64,000 nucleotides of DNA from Enoplolaimus lenunculus. Taxonomy: Eukaryota; Nematoda; Enoplea; Enoplida; Thoracostomopsidae. How positions within the stretch are numbered: position 1 is the stretch's first letter; every line of letters begins with the position of its first letter. The stretch lies in contig JASANG010003195.1 in assembly GCA_030248215.1 (NCBI GenBank), forward strand, positions 62,001 to 126,000. The letters run 5' to 3'. The notes under the pieces are model-generated. The model ran no database searches and was not told the origin of the DNA. It was given only the letters and a program-made list of their open reading frames with translations. Both the position numbers and the translations under genes were made by a program. This document shows positions 61,815 through 64,000 of the stretch, piece by piece.

Positions 61815-62157
61815 ATTGTAGTAGTAGTAGTTGTTGTTGTTTTTTGTTGCTTGTTGTTGTTGTTGTTGTTTGTGGACGTTGTTGTTGTTGTCGTTGTTGC
61901 TGTTGTTGTTGTTGTTGTTTTTGGCGTTGTTGTTGTTGTTGTTTGTCGACGTTGTTTTTGTTGTCGTTGTTGTTGTTGTTGTTGTTGTTGTTTTTGGCGT
62001 TGTCGTTGTTGTTGTTGTTGTTGTTATTGTTGTTATTGTTTTCCGTTGTTGTTTTTTGTTGTTGTTTGTTTGTTGTTGTTGTTGTTGTTTTTTGTTGTTG
62101 TTGTTGGTGGTGTTGCAGTTGTTGTTTTTTCTTATTGTGATTGTTGTTGTTTCTAGT
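61815..62157. repeat. GTT microsatellite
   Basis: About 340 bp of imperfect (GTT)n with scattered C, T and A changes. Overlapping Val/Leu/Cys-rich ORFs are artefacts. Confidence 0.95.
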
Positions 62158-62232
62158 TTTAAAACATTAGTCTAAGGTAGGGCACAACCGAACTTTGCCA
62201 TTTCTCATATAGAGCATACCATTAAGCAAAAC

Positions 62233-62384
62233 GGCCAATGTAAAGAACAGGAACATTCGTCTTCCGGCAACGCTGTAATAGAGTAAGCTTAAGCTTTAGC
62301 CTAACTTTTTTGTTTAGGCGTAAGCTTAGGCTTATGCTTAAGAATATGCTTACTACTGTTCCGGCCCTGTTCTATACATTGGCC
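62233..62384 (+). mobile_element. family A element, complete, short core
   Basis: ggccaatgtaaagaacagga to ctgttctatacattggcc; only about 152 bp, so a minimal member. Confidence 0.82.
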
Positions 62385-62464
62385 AGCAAAACAATATTAC
62401 ACGAAATAATACACAGATTTCATTGCATAAAAATTATAATGCATACACACAGTACAGTATCTCC

Positions 62465-62623
62465 ATAAGACGTGAGAGTTGCCTTGGCATGAGAGAGGTG
62501 TCAAGCTCTTGTAGCGGAGTGGTCATGGTAAACACCCTTAACTGCGAGCGACTACCGTTCGAGTCCTACCGTGACACTGGGTAACAGATGAAATAGGAAA
62601 TATTCATGTAGAAAAAGGGTTAA
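62465..62623 (+). mobile_element. family B element, truncated
   Basis: tgtagcggagtggtcatggt (box A) and ccgttcgagtcctaccgtga (box B) on the + strand, ending atgtagaaaaagggttaa. The left inverted end is lost. Confidence 0.65.
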
Positions 62624-62791
62624 CTTTCGTTCACCTCAAAGCGGTGTACTTATAAGAAACCTTGTTTGAAGAAGAAAATATCTTGTGATTACAAATATAC
62701 CCTTAACTAGCACGAAGCCCATTTTTGATAAACATTTAAACTTAACACTCCACAAAGGCATACTGAGCTATTTGGATACCAAGGATCGGTA

Positions 62792-62989
62792 TCACAACAA
62801 TTCGTCGACCGACAACTCGTCGCCGGACTACTTGTAATCCGAAATTTTATCGACTCGACAATTAGTCGCTTACGATTATGTTTTGGCTTTTAGGCTTAGG
62901 TTCAGCATTGCGCCTAAAATTATGCTTAGATTTTTTATAGGCTTTAGAACGCTATTGGACGATAAGTTGTCGGGCGACGAATTGTCGTG
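62792..62989. mobile_element. family Q MITE, complete, with a TTAGGC-like centre
   Basis: cacaacaattcgtcgaccga, caactcg and gttgtcgggcgacgaattgt, cgtg are inverted ends of about 28 bp. The centre contains tttaggcttaggttcagc. Confidence 0.7.
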
Positions 62990-63830
62990 AATTCGCTGGG
63001 TTTAGGGACCGAAACAGCTATTAGGTTTGCTATAGGTTTAAGATTAATATTTGCATTAACGATGCTTCATTAAGACAGTGTTTTTACGTTGGCGCTGAGG
63101 GCACAACCACGCCACCCGTATCTTGAAGTGGTCCTGAACGAACCATTTTCTGTCTTAAAATACGCTTTTAAACATTTCAATGGTTCAAAAAGCGACCTTT
63201 GATCGAACCCAATACGCTATTCTGTGGGCTGATCAAGTTTTGAATATTTCAGGCTAAATTAGGCTAAACCAGAGGGGCGTGGGTCATATTCCCACGACGG
63301 GAAAACGGTATCAAAAACATCTGTTTATTTGTGATCCATGATTTAAACCATTTTTGTTTTGATTTTTTGCTAATTTAGTGAAATTTTGTTAAATTTTGCT
63401 AATAAATTTTCACCCCCGGGCGTAGATTTTAAATATTCAAAGGGGTTCCATAGAATGGAACCTAAGGCTCGCGGGGCCATTAACGAATCTCAAGGTCGGT
63501 GGAGACGATATGCTACGAAAACAATAGCTGAACGCCAGTGTGCCGGAACATTTCCATGCCCAGCGTAGTTCAACTCTGACGGGTGCCCAACATCGGGTGG
63601 GGTGATTTAAGGGACAGAGTGATATATTGCTACGAGAATGAGAAGTTTTGACGTACAGGGGTTTATCGGTCTGGCAAGGCTTGTTATTAGAACCAAAGGT
63701 CTCGGTTTTAGTAATTCGGACCCCCGTCAAACTATTTTCCTCATACATTAAAAAATATGGTGCTAAAATTTTTTTGATACATTAAAAGATTAACGAAAGT
63801 TCAAGGTTATACTCATGGATGTAAAGTACT
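62990..63830. other. intergenic, nothing clear
   Basis: ORFs of 60-103 codons overlap on both strands at 63.39-63.75 kb without splice or family support. Confidence 0.35.
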
Positions 63831-63910
63831 TTCTAAACTGAAGTATGCTTTAAAGTTTTGCACTCAACTTTATTAGGTAATGGAGTCATTTATGCACGAC
63901 AATTAAAGAT
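63831..63910 (-). mobile_element. family C internal fragment
   Basis: aagtatgctttaaagttttg, ggagtcatttatgcac match the family C middle in reverse. Confidence 0.4.
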
Positions 63911-63919
63911 CATTGACAT

Positions 63920-64000
63920 ATTGCAATAGAGTAAGGTAAAGCTTTAGACTAATTTTTGCATAGGTTACACCGTTTAGGCTAAGGTTTGCACTAACGCATC
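63920..64000 (+). mobile_element. family A fragment at window end
   Basis: tgcaatagagtaaggtaaag, ctttagactaatttttgcat, then degenerate TTAGGC; continues past the window. Confidence 0.5.

Noticed and set aside
61709-62175. Val/Leu/Cys-rich membrane-like ORFs
   Set aside because: Translation of the GTT microsatellite in three frames.
1-64000. Search for reverse transcriptase, integrase, transposase or capsid-type ORFs
   Set aside because: None recognised; all mobile elements here look non-autonomous, and no retrovirus-like or Polinton-like fossil was seen.

Overview
**Organism.** This is animal nuclear DNA: AT-rich, with GT-AG introns and very many short non-autonomous DNA transposons. The one large gene is a single-copy-style ALP/Enigma (Zasp-type) LIM protein with one LIM followed by three LIMs. 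As I recall, that layout is typical of invertebrate bilaterians, while vertebrates split it over several PDLIM/LDB3 genes. The species cannot be fixed from the sequence. The frequent TTAGGC hexamers look like the nematode telomere motif, but here they are the core of a transposon family and say little about taxonomy.

**Genes.** (1) 10502-35315, + strand: 14 phase-compatible exons join into 638 codons ending in a stop. In order they encode a ZM motif, an ALP-type linker, LIM1, a low-complexity linker and LIM2-LIM4. The PDZ domain and true start were not found and probably lie upstream of the window. One intron is GC-AG (donor 33731). A 310-codon ORF with PWE decapeptide repeats (29778-30707) lies inside the intron between exons 9 and 10 on the same strand. 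(2) 39170-39883, - strand: an intact, apparently single-exon neuropeptide precursor with a signal peptide and nine copies of NRKLAAF-GKR, predicting amidated ...LNRKLAAF-NH2 peptides. I do not recognise this family. No other convincing protein gene was seen.

**Repeats.** Much of the rest is MITE-like elements and minisatellites. Local family names used below: A = TTAGGC-core element ending in GGCCCATGTA; B = about 270 bp element with inverted ends and an internal tRNA-like segment; C = CTGTAGTGACCCGAATAAGA ends; D = CCCGTAGCCAGCTCACC ends; E = AGCCCTATTCACACGTGCAA ends with TTGCAGCTGCAA cores; F = AGGGTGGCGCTATACTT ends with GC-rich minisatellite cores; G = TATTCTCAAATGTGT ends; H = GGCTGGGTTTCTGAAATC ends; I = CACTGCAAAAAATGG palindromic element; J = CACTGTAAATT ends, GAGTTGA-rich; K = GCAACTTTCACAATATCAT ends; L, M = hAT-like elements; N, O = other low-GC or CCGG-rich repeats; P = tRNA-headed SINE; Q = CGACAATTCGTCG ends.

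**Layout.** 1-10.5 kb: A, B, D, J, N and O elements and no proven exon. 10.5-35.3 kb: the LIM gene, with introns filled by MITEs, many of them nested. 35.3-39.1 kb: intergenic, with the 21-bp F array. 39.17-39.88 kb: the neuropeptide gene. 40-64 kb: intergenic, with element copies, a 145-bp tandem array (47.2-48.1 kb), a CCTAAG higher-order array (56.2 kb), and a GTT array (61.8 kb). Element boundaries were read by eye and may be off by a few bases.
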